Shown: piece after piece, positions 38,725-52,071 of the stretch
Numbering within the stretch: the stretch's first letter is position 1
How the letters are laid out: each line of letters opens with the position of its first letter
Source of the DNA: Prosopocoilus inquinatus
Lineage: Eukaryota; Arthropoda; Insecta; Coleoptera; Lucanidae
DNA length: 64,000 nt
Direction of reading: 5' to 3'
Assembly: GCA_036172665.1 (NCBI GenBank)
Contig: JAYKNF010000073.1
Span: 26,548 to 90,547, forward strand
The notes under the pieces: model-generated
What the model was told of the DNA's origin: nothing
The model's database searches: none
The model's input: the letters and a program-made list of their open reading frames with translations, nothing else
Program-made: the position numbers and the translations under genes

Positions 38725-41700
38725 CTATCATGTTATTTGGCGTTTCGATGGACTCCAGTAGCTCTGATGTGAGATACGACGTTTTCGGACGCAGCAGAAG
38801 CTGGAAATAGTTTTAAATTAAACAACACGCATTAGCGTTGTTCCTGTGATGTATCTAATCGATCCTTACTCATCTATCATGTTATTTGGCGTTTCGATGG
38901 ACTCCAGTAGCTCTGATGTGAGATACGACGTTTTCGGCCGCAGCAGAATCTGGAAATAGTTTTAAACGAAACAACACGCATTAGCGTTGTTCCTGTGATG
39001 TATCTAATCGATCCTTACTCATCTATCATGTTATTTGGCGTTTCGATGGACTCCAGTAACTCTGATGTGAGATACGACGTTTTCGGACGCAGCAGAAGCT
39101 GGAAATAGTTTTAAACGAAACAACACGTATTAGCGTTGTTCCTGTGATGTATCTAATCGATCCTTACTCATCTATCATGTTATTTGACGTTTGGATGGAC
39201 TCCAGTAACTCTGATGAGAGATATAAAGATTTCGGACGCAGCAGAAGCTGGAAATAGTTTTGAACGAAACAACACCTATTAGCGTTGTTCCTGTGATGTA
39301 TCTAAACGATCCTTACTTATCTAACATGTTATTTGAAGTTTGGATGGACTCCAGTAAGTCTGATGTGAGATACAAAGTTTTTGGACGCAGCAAGAGCTGG
39401 AAATAGTTTTAAACGAAACAACACGTATTAGCGTTGTTCCTGTGCTGTATCTAATCGATCCTAACTCATATATCATGTTATTTGGCGTTTCGATGGACTC
39501 CAGTAGCTCTGATGTGAGATACGACGTTTTCGGACGCAGCAGAAGCTGGAAATAGTTTTAAACGAAACAACACGCATTAGCGTTGTTCCTGTGATGTATT
39601 TAATCGATCCTTACTCATCTATCATGCTATTTGGCGTTTCGATGGACTCCAGTAACTTTGATGTGAGATACGAAGTTCTCGGACGCAGCTGAAGCTGGAA
39701 ATAGTTTTAAACGAAACAACACGTATTAGCGTTGTTCCTGTGCTGTATCTAATCGATCCTTACTTATCTATCATGTTATTTGACGTTTGGATGGGCTCCA
39801 GTAACTCTAATGTGAGATACGAAATTTTCGGACGCAGCAGAAGCTGGAAATAGTTTTAAACGAAACAACACCTATTAGCGATGTTCCTGTGATGTATCTA
39901 ATCGATCCTTACTCATCTATCATGTTATTTTACGTTTGGATGGACTCCAGTATCTCTGATGAGAGATACAAAGATTTCGGACGCAGCAGAAGCTGGAAAT
40001 AGTTTTGAACGAAACAACACCTATTAGCGATGTTCCTGTGATGTATCTAATCGATCCTTACTCATCTATCATGTTATTTTACGTTTGGATGGACTCCAGT
40101 AACTCTGATGTGAGATACAATGTTTTTGGACGCAGCAGAAGCTGGAAATAGTTTTGAACGAAACAACACGTATTAGCGTTGTTCCTGTGATGTATCTAAT
40201 CGATCCTTACTCATCTATCATGTTATTTGACGTTTGGATGGACTCCAGTAACTCTGATGAGAGATATAAAGATTTCGGACGCAGCAGAAGCTGGAAATAG
40301 TTTTGAACGAAACAACACCTATTAGCGTTGTTCCTGTGATGTATCTAAACGATCCTTACTTATCTAACATGTTATTTGAAGTTTGGATGGACTCCAGTAA
40401 GTCTGATGTGAGATACAAAGTTTTTGGACGCAGCAGGAGCTGGAAATAGTTTTAAACGAAACAACACGTATTAGCGTTGTTCCTGTGCTGTATCTAATCG
40501 ATCCTAACTCATATATCATGTTATTTGGCGTTTCGATGGACTCCAGTAGCTCTGATGTGAGATACGACGTTTTCGGACGCAGCAGAAGCTGGAAATAGTT
40601 TTGAACGAAACAACACGTATTAGCGTTGTTCCTGTGATGTGTCTAATCGATCCTTACTCATCTATCATGTTATTTGGCGTTTCGATGGACTCCAGTAACT
40701 TTGATGTGAGATACGAAGTTCTCGGACGCAGCTGAAGCTGGAAATAATTTTAAATGAAACAACACGTATTAGCGTTGTTCCTGTGATGTGTCTAATCGAT
40801 CCTTACTCATCTATCATGTTATTTGGCGTTTCGATGGACTCCAGTAACTTTGATGTGAGATACGAAGTTCTCGGACGCAGCTGAAGCTGGAAATAGTTTT
40901 AAATGAAACAACACGTATTAGCGTTGTTCCTGTGATGTATCTAATCGATCCTTACTCATCTATCATGTTATTTGGCGTTTCGATGGACTCCAGTAGCTCT
41001 GATGTGAGATACGACGTTTTCGGACGCAGCAGAAGCTGGAAATAGTTTTAAACGAAACAACACGCATTAGCGTTGTTCCTGTGTAGTATCTAATCGATCC
41101 TTACTCATCTATCATGTTATTTGGCGTTTCGATGGACTTCAGTAACTCTGATGAGATATACGACGTTTTCGGACGCAGCAGCAGCTGGAAATAATTTTAA
41201 ACGAAACAACACGTATTAGCGTTGTTCCTGTGATGTATCTAAACGATCCTTACTTATCTACCATGTTATTTGATGTTTGGATGGACTCAAGTAAGTCTGA
41301 TGTGAGATACAATGTTTTGGGAGGCTGCAGGAGCTGGAAATAGTTTTAAACAAAACAACATGTATTAGCGTTGTTCCTGTGCTGTATCTAATCGATTCTT
41401 ACTTACCTATTATGTTATTTGACGTTTGGATGGACTCCAGTAACCCTGACGTGAGATACGAAGTTCTCGGACGCAGCAGAAGCTGGAAATAGTTTTAAAC
41501 GAAACAACACGCATTAGCGTTGTTCCTGTGATGTATCTAATCGATCCTTACTCATCTATCATGTTATTTGACGTTTCGATGGACTCCAGTAACTCTAATG
41601 TGAGATACGAAATTTTCGGACGCAGCAGAAGCTGGAAATAGTTTTAAACGAAACACCACGTATTAGCGTTGTTCCTGTGATATATCTAATCGATCCTTAC

Positions 41701-43194
41701 TCATCTATCATGTTATTTTACGTTTGGATGGACTCCAGTAACTCTGATGTGAGATACAAAGTTTTTGGACGCAGCAGAAGCTGGAAATAGTTTTAAACTA
41801 AACAACACGCATTAGCGTTGTTCCTGTGATGTATCTAATCGATCCTTACTCATCTATCATGTTATTTGGCGTTTCGATGGACTCCAGTAGCTCTGATGTG
41901 AGATACGACGTTTTCGGACGCAGCTGAAGCTAGAAATAGTTTTAAACGAAACAACACGCATTAGCGTTGTTTGTGTGATGTATCTAATCGATCCTTACTT
42001 ATCTATCATGTTATTTGACGTTTGGATGGACTCCAGTAACCCTGACGTGAGATACGAAGTTCTCGGACGCAGCAGAAGCTGGAAATCGTTTTAAACGAAA
42101 CAACACGCATTAGCGTTGTTCCTGTGATGTATCTAATCGATCCTTACTCATCTATCATGTTATCTGACGTTTGGATGGACTCCAGTAACTCTGATGAGAG
42201 ATACAAAGATTTCGGACGCAGCAGAAGCTGGAAATAGTTTTGAACGAAACAACACGTATTAGCGTTGTTCCTGTGTAGTATCTAATCGATCCTTACTCAT
42301 CTATCATGTTATTTGGCGTTTCGATGGACTTCAGTAACTCTGATGAGATATACGACGTTTTCGGACGCAGCAGCAGCTGGAAATAATTTTAAACGAAACA
42401 ACACGTATTAGCGTTGTTCCTGTGCTGTATCTAATCGATCCTTACTTATCTATCATGTTATTTGACGTTTGGATGAACTCCAGTAACTCTAATGAGAGAT
42501 ACGAAATTTTCGGACGCAGCAGAAGCTGGAAATAGTTTTGAACGAAACAACACGTATTAGCGTCGTTCCTGTGATGTATCTAAACGATCCTTACTTATCT
42601 AACATGTTATTTGACGTTTGGATGGACACCAGTATCCCTGATGTGAGATACTAAGTTCTCGGACGCAGCAGAAGCTGGAAATAATTTTAAACGAAACAAC
42701 ACGTATTAGCGTTGTTCCTGTGATGTATCTAATCGATCCTTACTCATCTATCATGTTATTTGACGTTTGGACGGACTCCAGTAACTCTGATGAGAGATTC
42801 AAAGTTCTCGGACGCAGTAGAAGCTGGAAATAGTTTTAAACGAAACAACACGTATTAGCGTTGTTCCTGTGCTGTATCTAATCGATCCTTACTCATATAT
42901 CATGTTACTTGGCGTTTCGATGGACTCCAGTAGCTCTGATGTGAGATACGACGTTTTCGGACGCAGCAGAAGCTGGAAATAGTTTTAAACGAAACAACAC
43001 GTATTAGCGTTGTTCCTGTGATGTATCTAATCGATCCTTACTCATCTATCATGTTATTTGACGTTTGGACGGACTCCAGTAACTCTGATGAGAGATTCAA
43101 AGTTCTCGGACGCAGCTGAAGCTGGAAATAGTTTTAAATGAAACAACACGTATTAGCGTTGTTCCTGTGATGTATCTAATCGACCCTTACTCAT
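38725..43194 (+). repeat. Zone III, 30-monomer segmental duplication, second copy (4,470 bp)
   Basis: This copy follows the first directly and no difference was found in a line-by-line reading, including all the rare variants listed for the first copy (38,811; 39,391; 41,260-41,360; about 41,968; 42,083). Identity extends about 93 bp further, to 43,287, where the first copy reads TTTTAAATTAAAC and this one TTTTAAACGAAAC. The total of 4,563 matching bases in two adjacent, overlapping frames is what a single unequal exchange between sister arrays, about 30 monomers out of step, would leave. It is the youngest large event in the window, unless it reflects an assembly duplication. Confidence 0.9.
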
Positions 43195-43287
43195 CTATCA
43201 TGTTATTTGGCGTTTCGATGGACTCCAGTAGCTCTGATGTGAGATACGACGTTTTCGGACGCAGCAGAAGCTGGAAATAGTTTTAAA

Positions 43288-43553
43288 CGAAACAACACGC
43301 ATTAGCGTTGTTCCTGCGATGTATCTAATCGATCCTTACTCATCTATCATGTTATTTGACGTTTGGACGGACTCCAGTAACTCTGATGTGAGATACGACG
43401 TTTTCGGACGCAGCAGTAGCTGGAAATAGTTTTAAACGAAACAACACGCATTAGCGTTGTTCCTGTGATGTATCTAATCGATCCTTACTTATCTATCATG
43501 TTATTTGACGTTAGGATGGACTCCAGTAACCCTGACGTGAGATACGATGTTCT
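43288..43553 (+). repeat. Zone I-type monomers linking Zones III and IV
   Basis: Fewer than two monomers lie between the 30- and 29-monomer blocks. They continue the HOR copy 1 order of about 2,150-2,420: GACGGACTCC, GATACGACG with GCAGCAGTAGC, then GTTAGGATGG and AACCCTGACG with GATACGATG. The text differs from copy 1 by CCTGCGATG and CGATCCTT here against CCTGTGATG and CGATCTTT there. The right edge of the duplicated block was therefore inserted into, or derived from, a Zone I-like order. Confidence 0.7.
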
Positions 43554-46500
43554 CGGACGCAGCAGAAGCTGGAAATAGTTTTAAACGAAACAACACGCAT
43601 TAGCGTTGTTCCTGTGTAGTATCTAATCGATCCTTACTCATCTATCATGTTATTTGGCGTTTCGATGGACTTCAGTAACTCTGATGTGATATACGACGTT
43701 TTCGGACGCAGCAGCAGCTGGAAATAATTTTAAACGAAACAACACATATTAGCGTTATTCCTGTGATGTACATAATCGATCCTTACTCATCTATCATGTT
43801 ATTTGACGTTTGGACGGACTCCAGTAACTCTGATGTGAGATACAAAGTTATCGGACGCAGCAGAAGCTGGAAATAGTTTTGAACGAAACAACACGTATTA
43901 GCGTTGTTCCTGTGCTGTATCTAATCGATCCTTACTTATCTATCATGTTATTTGACGTTTGGATGAACTCCAGTAACTCTAATGAGAGATACGAAATTTT
44001 CGGACGCAGCAGAAGCTGGAAATAGTTTTGAACAAAACAACACGTATTAGCGTCGTTCCTGTGATGTATCTAAACGATCCTTACTTATCTAACATGTTAT
44101 TTGACGTTTGGATGGACTCCAGTAAGTCTGATGTGAGATACAAAGTTTTTGGACGCAGCAGGAGCTGGAAATAGTTTTAAACGAAACAACACGTATTAGC
44201 GTTGTTCCTGTGCTGTATCTAATCGATCCTTACTCATATATCATGTTATTTGGCGTTTCGATGGACTCCAGTAGCTCTGATGTGAGATACGACGTTTTCG
44301 GACGCAGCAGAAGCTGGAAATAGTTTTAAACGAAACAACACGCATTAGCGTTGTTCCTGTGATGTATCTAATCGATCCTTACTTATCTATCATGTTATTT
44401 GACGTTTGGATGGACTCCAGTAAACCTGACGTGAGATACGATGTTCTCGGACGCAGCATAAGCTGGAAATAGTTTTAAACGAAACAACACGCATTAGCGT
44501 TGTTCCTGTGATGTATCTAATCGATCCTTACTTATCTATCATGTTATTTGACGTTTGGATGGACTCCAGTAACCCTGACGTGAGATACGAAGTTCTCGGA
44601 CGCAGCAGAAGCTGGAAATAGTTTTAAACGAAACAACACGTATTAGCGTTGTTCCTGTGATGTATCTAATCGATCCTTACTCATCTATCATGTTATTTGA
44701 CGTTTGGATGGACTCCAGTAACTCTGATGAGAGATAAAAAGATTTCGGACGCAGCAGAAGCTGGATATAGTTTTGAACGAAACAACACCTATTAGCGTTG
44801 TTCCTGTGATGAATCTAAACGATCCTTACTTATCTAACATGTTATTTGACGTTTGGATGGACTCCAGTAAGTCTGATGTGAGATACAAAGTTTTGGGACG
44901 CAGCAGGAGCTGGAAATAGTTTTAAACGAAACAACACGTATTAGCGTTGTTCCTGTGCTGTATCTAATCGATCCTTACTTATCTATCATGTTATTTGACG
45001 TTTCGATGGACTCCAGTAACTCTGATGTGAGATACGAAGTTTTCGGACGCAGCAGAAGCTGGAAATAGTTTTAAACGATACAACACGTATTAGCGTTGTT
45101 CCTGTGATGTATCTAATCGATCCTTACTCATCTATCATGTTATTTGACGTTTGGACGGACTCCAGTAACTCTGATGAGATATTCAAAGTTCTCGGACGCA
45201 GTAGAAGCTGGAAATAGTTTTTAACGAAACAACACGTATTAGCGTTGTTCCTGTGATGTATCTAAACGATCCTTACTTATCTAACATGTTATTTGACGTT
45301 TGGATGGACTCCAGTAAGTCTGATGTGAGATACAAAGTTTTTGGACGCAGCAGGAGCTGGAAATAGTTTTAAACGAAACAACACGTATTAGCGTTGTTCC
45401 TGTGATGTATCTAAACGATCCTTACTCATCTATCATGTTATTTGACGTTTGGACAGACTCCAGTAACTCTGATGTGAGATACAAAGTTCTCGGACGCAGC
45501 AGGAGCTGGAAATAGTTTTAGACGAAACAACACGTATTAGCGTTGTTCCTGTGCTGTATCTAACCGATCCTTACTCATCTATCATGTTACTTGGCGTTTC
45601 GATGGACTCCGGTAGCTCTTATGTGAGATACGACTTTTTCGGACGCAGCAGAAGCTGGAAATAGTTTTAAATGAAACAACACGCATTAGCGTTGTTCCTG
45701 TGATTTATCTAATCGATCCTTACTCATTTATCATGTTATTTGGCGTTTCGATGGACTCCAGTAACTTTGATGTGAGATACGAAGTTCTCGGACGCAGCTG
45801 AAGCTGGAAATAGTTTCAAACGAAACAACAGGTATTAGCGTTGTTCCTGTGCTGTATCTAATCGATCCTTACTTATCTATCATGTTATTTGACGTTTCGA
45901 TGGACTCCAGTAACTCTGATGTGAGATACGATGTTTTCGGACGCAGCAGAAGCTGGAAATAGTTTTAAACGAAACAACACGCATTAGCGATGTTCCTGTG
46001 ATGTATCTAAACGATCCTTACTCATCTATCATGTTATTTGACGTTTGGACGGACTCCAGTAACTCTGATGTGAGATACAAAGTTCTCGGACGCAGCAGAA
46101 GCTGGAAATAATTTTGAACGAAACAACACGTATTAGCGTTGTTCCTGTGATGTATCTAAACGATCATTACTTATCTAACATGTTATTTAACGTTTGGAAG
46201 GACTCCAGTAAGTCTGATGTGAGATACAAAGTTTTTGGACGCAGCAGGAGCTGGAAATAGTTTTAAACGAAACAACACGTATTAGCGTTGTTCCTGTGCT
46301 GTATCTAATCGATCCTTACTTATCTATCATGTTATTTGACGTTTCGATGGACTCCAGTAACTCTGATTTGAGATACGACGTTTTCGGACGCAGCAGAAGC
46401 TGGAAATAGTTTTAAACGAAACAACACGTATTAGCGTTGTTCCTGTGATGTATCTAATCGATCCTTACTCATCTATCATGTTATTTGACGTTTGGACGGA

Positions 46501-47874
46501 CTCCAGTAACTCTGATGTGAGATACAAAGTTATCGGACGCAGCAGAAGCTGGAAATAGTTTTGAACGAAACGACACGTATTAGCGTTGTTCCTGTGCTGT
46601 ATCTAATCGATCCTTACTTATCTATCATGTTATTTGACGTTTGGATGAACTCCAGTAACTCTAATGTGAGATACGAAATTTTCGGACGCAGCAGAAGCTG
46701 GAAATAGTTTTGAACGAAACAACACGTATTATCGTCGTTCCTGTGATGTATCTAAACGATCCTTACTTATCTAACATGTTATTTGACGTTTGGATGGACT
46801 CCAGTAAGTCTGATGTGAGATACAAAGTTTTTGGACGCAGCAGGAGCTGGAAATAGTTTTAAACGAAACAACACGTATTAGCGTTGTTCCTGTGATGTAT
46901 CTAAACGATCCTTACTCATCTATCATGTTATTTGACGTTTGGACGGACTCCAGTAACTCTGATGTGAGATACAAAGTTCTCGGACGCAGCAGAAGCTGGA
47001 AATAATTTTGAACGAAACAACACCTATTAGCGTTGTTCCTGTGATGTATCTAAAGGATCCTTACTTATCTAACATGTTATTTGACGTTTGGATGGACTCC
47101 AGTAAGTCTGATGTGAGATACAAAGTTTTGGGTCGCAGCAGGAGCTGGAAATAGTTTTAAACGAAACAACACGTATTAGCGTTGTTCCTGTGCTGTATCT
47201 AATCGATCCTTACTCATCTATCATGTTACTTGGCGTTTCGATGGACTCCGGTAGCTCTTATGTGAGATACGACTTTTTCGGACGCAGCAGAAGCTGGAAA
47301 TAGTTTTAAACGAAACAAGACGCATTAGCGTTGTTCCTGTGATTTATCTAATCGATCCTTACTCATTTATCATGTTATTTGGCGTTTCGATGGACTCCAG
47401 TAACTTTGATGTGAGATACGAAGTTCTCGGACGCAGCTGAAGCTGGAAATAGTTTCAAACGAAACAACAGGTATTAGCGTTGTTCCTGTGCTGTATCTAA
47501 TCGATCCTTACTTATCTATCATGTTATTTGACGTTTCGATGGACTCCAGTAACTCTGATGTGAGATACGAAGTTTTCGGACGCAGCAGAAGCTGGAAATA
47601 GTTTTAAACGAAACAACACGCATTAGCGATGTTCCTGTGATGTATCTAAACGATCCTTACTCATCTATCATGTTATTTGACGTTTGGACGGACTCCAGTA
47701 ACTCTGATGTGAGATACAAAGTTCTCGGACGCAGCAGAAGCTGGAAATAGTTTTAAACGAAACAACACGCATTAGCGTTGTTCCTGTGATGTATCTAATC
47801 GATCCTTGCTCATCTATCATGTTACTTGGCGTTTCGATGGACTCCGGTAGCTCTTATGTGAGATACGACTTTTT
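43554..47874 (+). repeat. Zone IV HOR unit A (29 monomers, 4,321 bp)
   Basis: Matches at +4,321 bp (29 x 149) include the CCTGTGTAG unit (43,611 and 47,932), the TAAAGG unit (47,051 and 51,372) and ACAAGACGC near 47,320 and 51,640. Within it lies an AAACCTGACG/GCATAAGC monomer near 44,424 that unit B lacks, so internal matches run at 28 monomers (4,172 bp) from there to about 46,440. Single differences from unit B are scattered: GATAAAAAG near 44,735, GGAAGGACTCC near 46,197, and several in B. The monomers up to about 46,400 follow the Zone I order of copy 1 from about 2,430, with changes. Confidence 0.83.
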
Positions 47875-50800
47875 CGGACGCAGCAGAAGCTGGAAATAGT
47901 TTTAAACGAAACAACACGCATTAGCGTTGTTCCTGTGTAGTATCTAATCGATCCTTACTCATCTATCATGTTATTTGGCGTTTCGATGGACTTCAGTAAC
48001 TCTGATGTGATATACGACGTTTTCGGACGCAGCAGCAGCTGGAAATAATTTTAAACGAAACAACACATATTAGCGTTATTCCTGTGATGTACATAATCGA
48101 TCCTTACTCATCTATCATGTTATTTGACGTTTGGACGGACTCCAGTAACTCTGATGTGAGATACAAAGTTATCGGACGCAGCAGAAGCTGGAAATAGTTT
48201 TGAACGAAACAACACGTATTAGCGTTGTTCCTGTGCTGTATCTAATCGATCCTTACTTATCTATCATGTTATTTGACGTTTGGATGAACTCCAGTAACTC
48301 TAATGAGAGATACGAAATTTTCGGACGCAGCAGAAGCTGGAAATAGTTTTGAACAAAACAACACGTATTAGCGTCGTTCCTGTGATGTATCTAAACGATC
48401 CTTACTTATCTAACATGTTATTTGACGTTTGGATGGACTCCAGTAAGTCTGATGTGAGATACAAAGTTTTTGGACGCAGCAGGAGCTGGAAATAGTTTTA
48501 AACGAAACAACACGTATTAGCGTTGTTCCTGTGCTGTATCTAATCGATCCTTACTCATATATCATGTTATTTGGCGTTTCGATGGACTCCAGTAGCTCTG
48601 ATGTGAGATACGACGTTTTCGGACGCAGCAGAAGCTGGAAATAGTTTTAAACGAAACAACACGCATTAGCGTTGTTCCTGTGATGTATCTAATCGATCCT
48701 TACTTATCTATCATGTTATTTGACGTTTGGATGGACTCCAGTAACCCTGACGTGAGATACGAAGTTCTCGGACGCAGCAGAAGCTGGATATAGTTTTAAA
48801 CGAAACAACACGTATTAGCGTTGTTCCTGTGATGTATCTAATCGATCCTTACTCATCTATCATGTTATTTGACGTTTGGATGGACTCCAGTAACTCTGAT
48901 GAGAGATACAAAGATTTCGGACGCAGCAGAAGCTGGATATAGTTTTGAACGAAACAACACCTATTAGCGTTGTTCCTGTGATGTATCTAAACGATCCTTA
49001 CTTATCTAACATGTTATTTGACGTTTGGATGGACTCCAGTAAGTCTGATGTGAGATACAAAGTTTTGGGACGCAGCAGGAGCTGGAAATAGTTTTAAACG
49101 AAACAACACGTATTAGCGTTGTTCCTGTGCTGTATCTAATCGATCCTTACTTATCTATCATGTTATTTGACGTTTCGATGGACTCCAGTAACTCTGATGT
49201 GAGATACGAAGTTTTCGGACGCAGCAGAAGCTGGAAATAGTTTTAAACGATACAACACGTATTAGCGTTGTTCCTGTGATGTATCTAATCGATCCTTACT
49301 CATCTATCATGTTATTTGACGTTTGGACGGACTCCAGTAACTCTGATGAGATATTCAAAGTTCTCGGACGCAGTAGAAGCTGGAAATAGTTTTTAACGAA
49401 ACAACACGTATTAGCGTTGTTCCTGTGATGTATCTAAACGATCCTTACTTACCTAACATGTTATTTGACGTTTGGATGGACTCCAGTAAGTCTGATGTGA
49501 GATACAAAGTTTTTGGACGCAGCAGGAGCTGGAAATAGTTTTAAACGAAACAACACGTATTAGCGTTGTTCCTGTGATGTATCTAAACGATCCTTACTCA
49601 TCTATCATGTTATTTGACGTTTGGACAGACTCCAGTAACTCTGATGTGAGATACAAAGTTCTCGGACGCAGCAAGAGCTGGAAATAGTTTTAGACGAAAC
49701 AACACGTATTAGCGTTGTTCCTGTGCTGTATCTAACCGATCCTTACTCATCTATCATGTTACTTGGCGTTTCGATGGACTCCGGTAGCTCTTATGTTAGA
49801 TACGACTTTTTCGGACGCAGCAGAAGCTGGAAATAGTTTTAAATGAAACAACACGCATTAGCGTTGTTCCTGTGATTTATCTAATCGATCCTTACTCATT
49901 TATCATGTTATTTGGCGTTTCGATGGACTCCAGTAACTTTGATGTGAGATACGAAGTTCTCGGACGCAGCTGAAGCTGGAAATAGTTTCAAACGAAACAA
50001 CAGGTATTAGCGTTGTTCCTGTGCTGTATCTAATCGATCCTTACTTATCTATCATGTTATTTGACGTTTCGATGGACTCCAGTAACTCTGATGTGAGATA
50101 CGATGTTTTCGGACGCAGCAGAAGCTGGAAATAGATTTAAACGAAACAACACGCATTAGCGATGTTCCTGTGATGTATCTAAACGATCCTTACTCATCTA
50201 TCATGTTATTTGACGTTTGGACGGACTCCAGTAACTCTGATGTGAGATACAAAGTTCTCGGACGCAGCAGAAGCTGGAAATAATTTTGAACGAAACAACA
50301 CGTATTAGCGTTGTTCCTGTGATGTATCTAAACGATCATTACTTATCTAACATGTTATTTAACGTTTGGATGGACTCCAGTAAGTCTGATGTGAGATACA
50401 AAGTTTTTGGACGCAGCAGGAGCTGGAAATAGTTTTAAACGAAACAACACGTATTAGCGTTGTTCCTGTGCTGTATCTAATCGATCCTTACTTATCTATC
50501 ATGTTATTTGACGTTTCGATGGACTCCAGTAACTCTGATTTGAGATACGACGTTTTCGGACGCAGCAGAAGCTGGAAATAGTTTTAAACGAAACAACACG
50601 TATTAGCGTTGTTCCTGTGATGTATCTAATCGATCCTTACTTATCTATCATGTTATTTGACGTTTGGATGGACTCCAGTAACCCTGACGTGAGATACGAA
50701 GTTCTCGGACGCAGCAGAAGCTGGAAATAGTTTTAAACGAAACAACACGTATTAGCGTTGTTCCTGTGATGTATCTAATCGATCCTTACTCATCTATCAT

Positions 50801-52071
50801 GTTATTTGACGTTTGGACGGACTCCAGTAACTCTGATGTGAGATACAAAGTTATCGGACGCAGCAGAAGCTGGAAATAGTTTTGAACGAAACGACACGTA
50901 TTAGCGTTGTTCCTGTGCTGTATCTAATCGATCCTTACTTATCTATCATGTTATTTGACGTTTGGATGAACTCCAGTAACTCTAATGTGAGATACGAAAT
51001 TTTCGGACGCAGCAGAAGCTGGAAATAGTTTTGAACGAAACAACACGTATTATCGTCGTTCCTGTGATGTATCTAAACGATCCTTACTTATCTAACATGT
51101 TATTTGACGTTTGGATGGACTCCAGTAAGTCTGATGTGAGATACAAAGTTTTTGGACGCAGCAGGAGCTGGAAATAGTTTTAAACGAAACAACACGTATT
51201 AGCGTTGTTCCTGTGATGTATCTAAACGATCCTTACTCATCTATCATGTTATTTGACGTTTGGACGGACTCCAGTAACTCTGATGTGAGATACAAAGTTC
51301 TCGGACGCAGCAGAAGCTGGAAATAATTTTGAACGAAACAACACCTATTAGCGTTGTTCCTGTGATGTATCTAAAGGATCCTTACTTATCTAACATGTTA
51401 TTTGACGTTTGGATGGACTCCAGTAAATCTGATGTGAGATACAAAGTTTTGGGTCGCAGCAGGAGCTGGAAATAGTTTTAAACGAAACAACACGTATTAG
51501 CGTTGTTCCTGTGCTGTATCTAATCGATCCTTACTCATCTATCATGTTACTTGGCGTTTCGATGGACTCCGGTAGCTCTTATGTGAGATACGACTTTTTC
51601 GGACGCAGCAGAAGCTGGAAATAGTTTTAAACGAAACAAGACGCATTAGCGTTGTTCCTGTGATTTATCTAATCGATCCTTACTCATTTATCATGTTATT
51701 TGGCGTTTCGATGGACTCCAGTAACTTTGATGTGAGATTCGAAGTTCTCGGACGCAGCTGAAGCTGGAAATAGTTTCAAACGAAACAACAGGTATTAGCG
51801 TTGTTCCTGTGCTGTATCTAATCGATCCTTACTTATCTATCATGTTATTTGACGTTTCGATGGACTCCAGTAACTCTGATGTGAGATACGAAGTTTTCGG
51901 ACGCAGCAGAAGCTGGAAATAGTTTTAAACGAAACAACACGCATTAGCGATGTTCCTGTGATGTATCTAAACGATCCTTACTCATCTATCATGTTATTTG
52001 ACGTTTGGACGGACTCCAGTAACTCTGATGTGAGATACAAAGTTCTCGGACGCAGCAGAAGCTGGAAATAA
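47875..52071 (+). repeat. Zone IV HOR unit B (about 28 monomers, partial)
   Basis: Unit B parallels unit A but lost the AAACCTGACG monomer near 48,740 and carries an extra AACCCTGACG monomer near 50,680 between the GATTTGAG and AAAGTTATCGG units, so the 4,321-bp offset is restored. Private changes seen here include ACCTAACATG near 49,450, GCAAGAGC near 49,672, ATGTTAGATAC near 49,795, AAATCTG near 51,425 and GAGATTCG near 51,733. The match stops near 52,071, where unit A reads GAAATAGTTTTAAACG and this one GAAATAATTTTGAACG. Confidence 0.83.
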
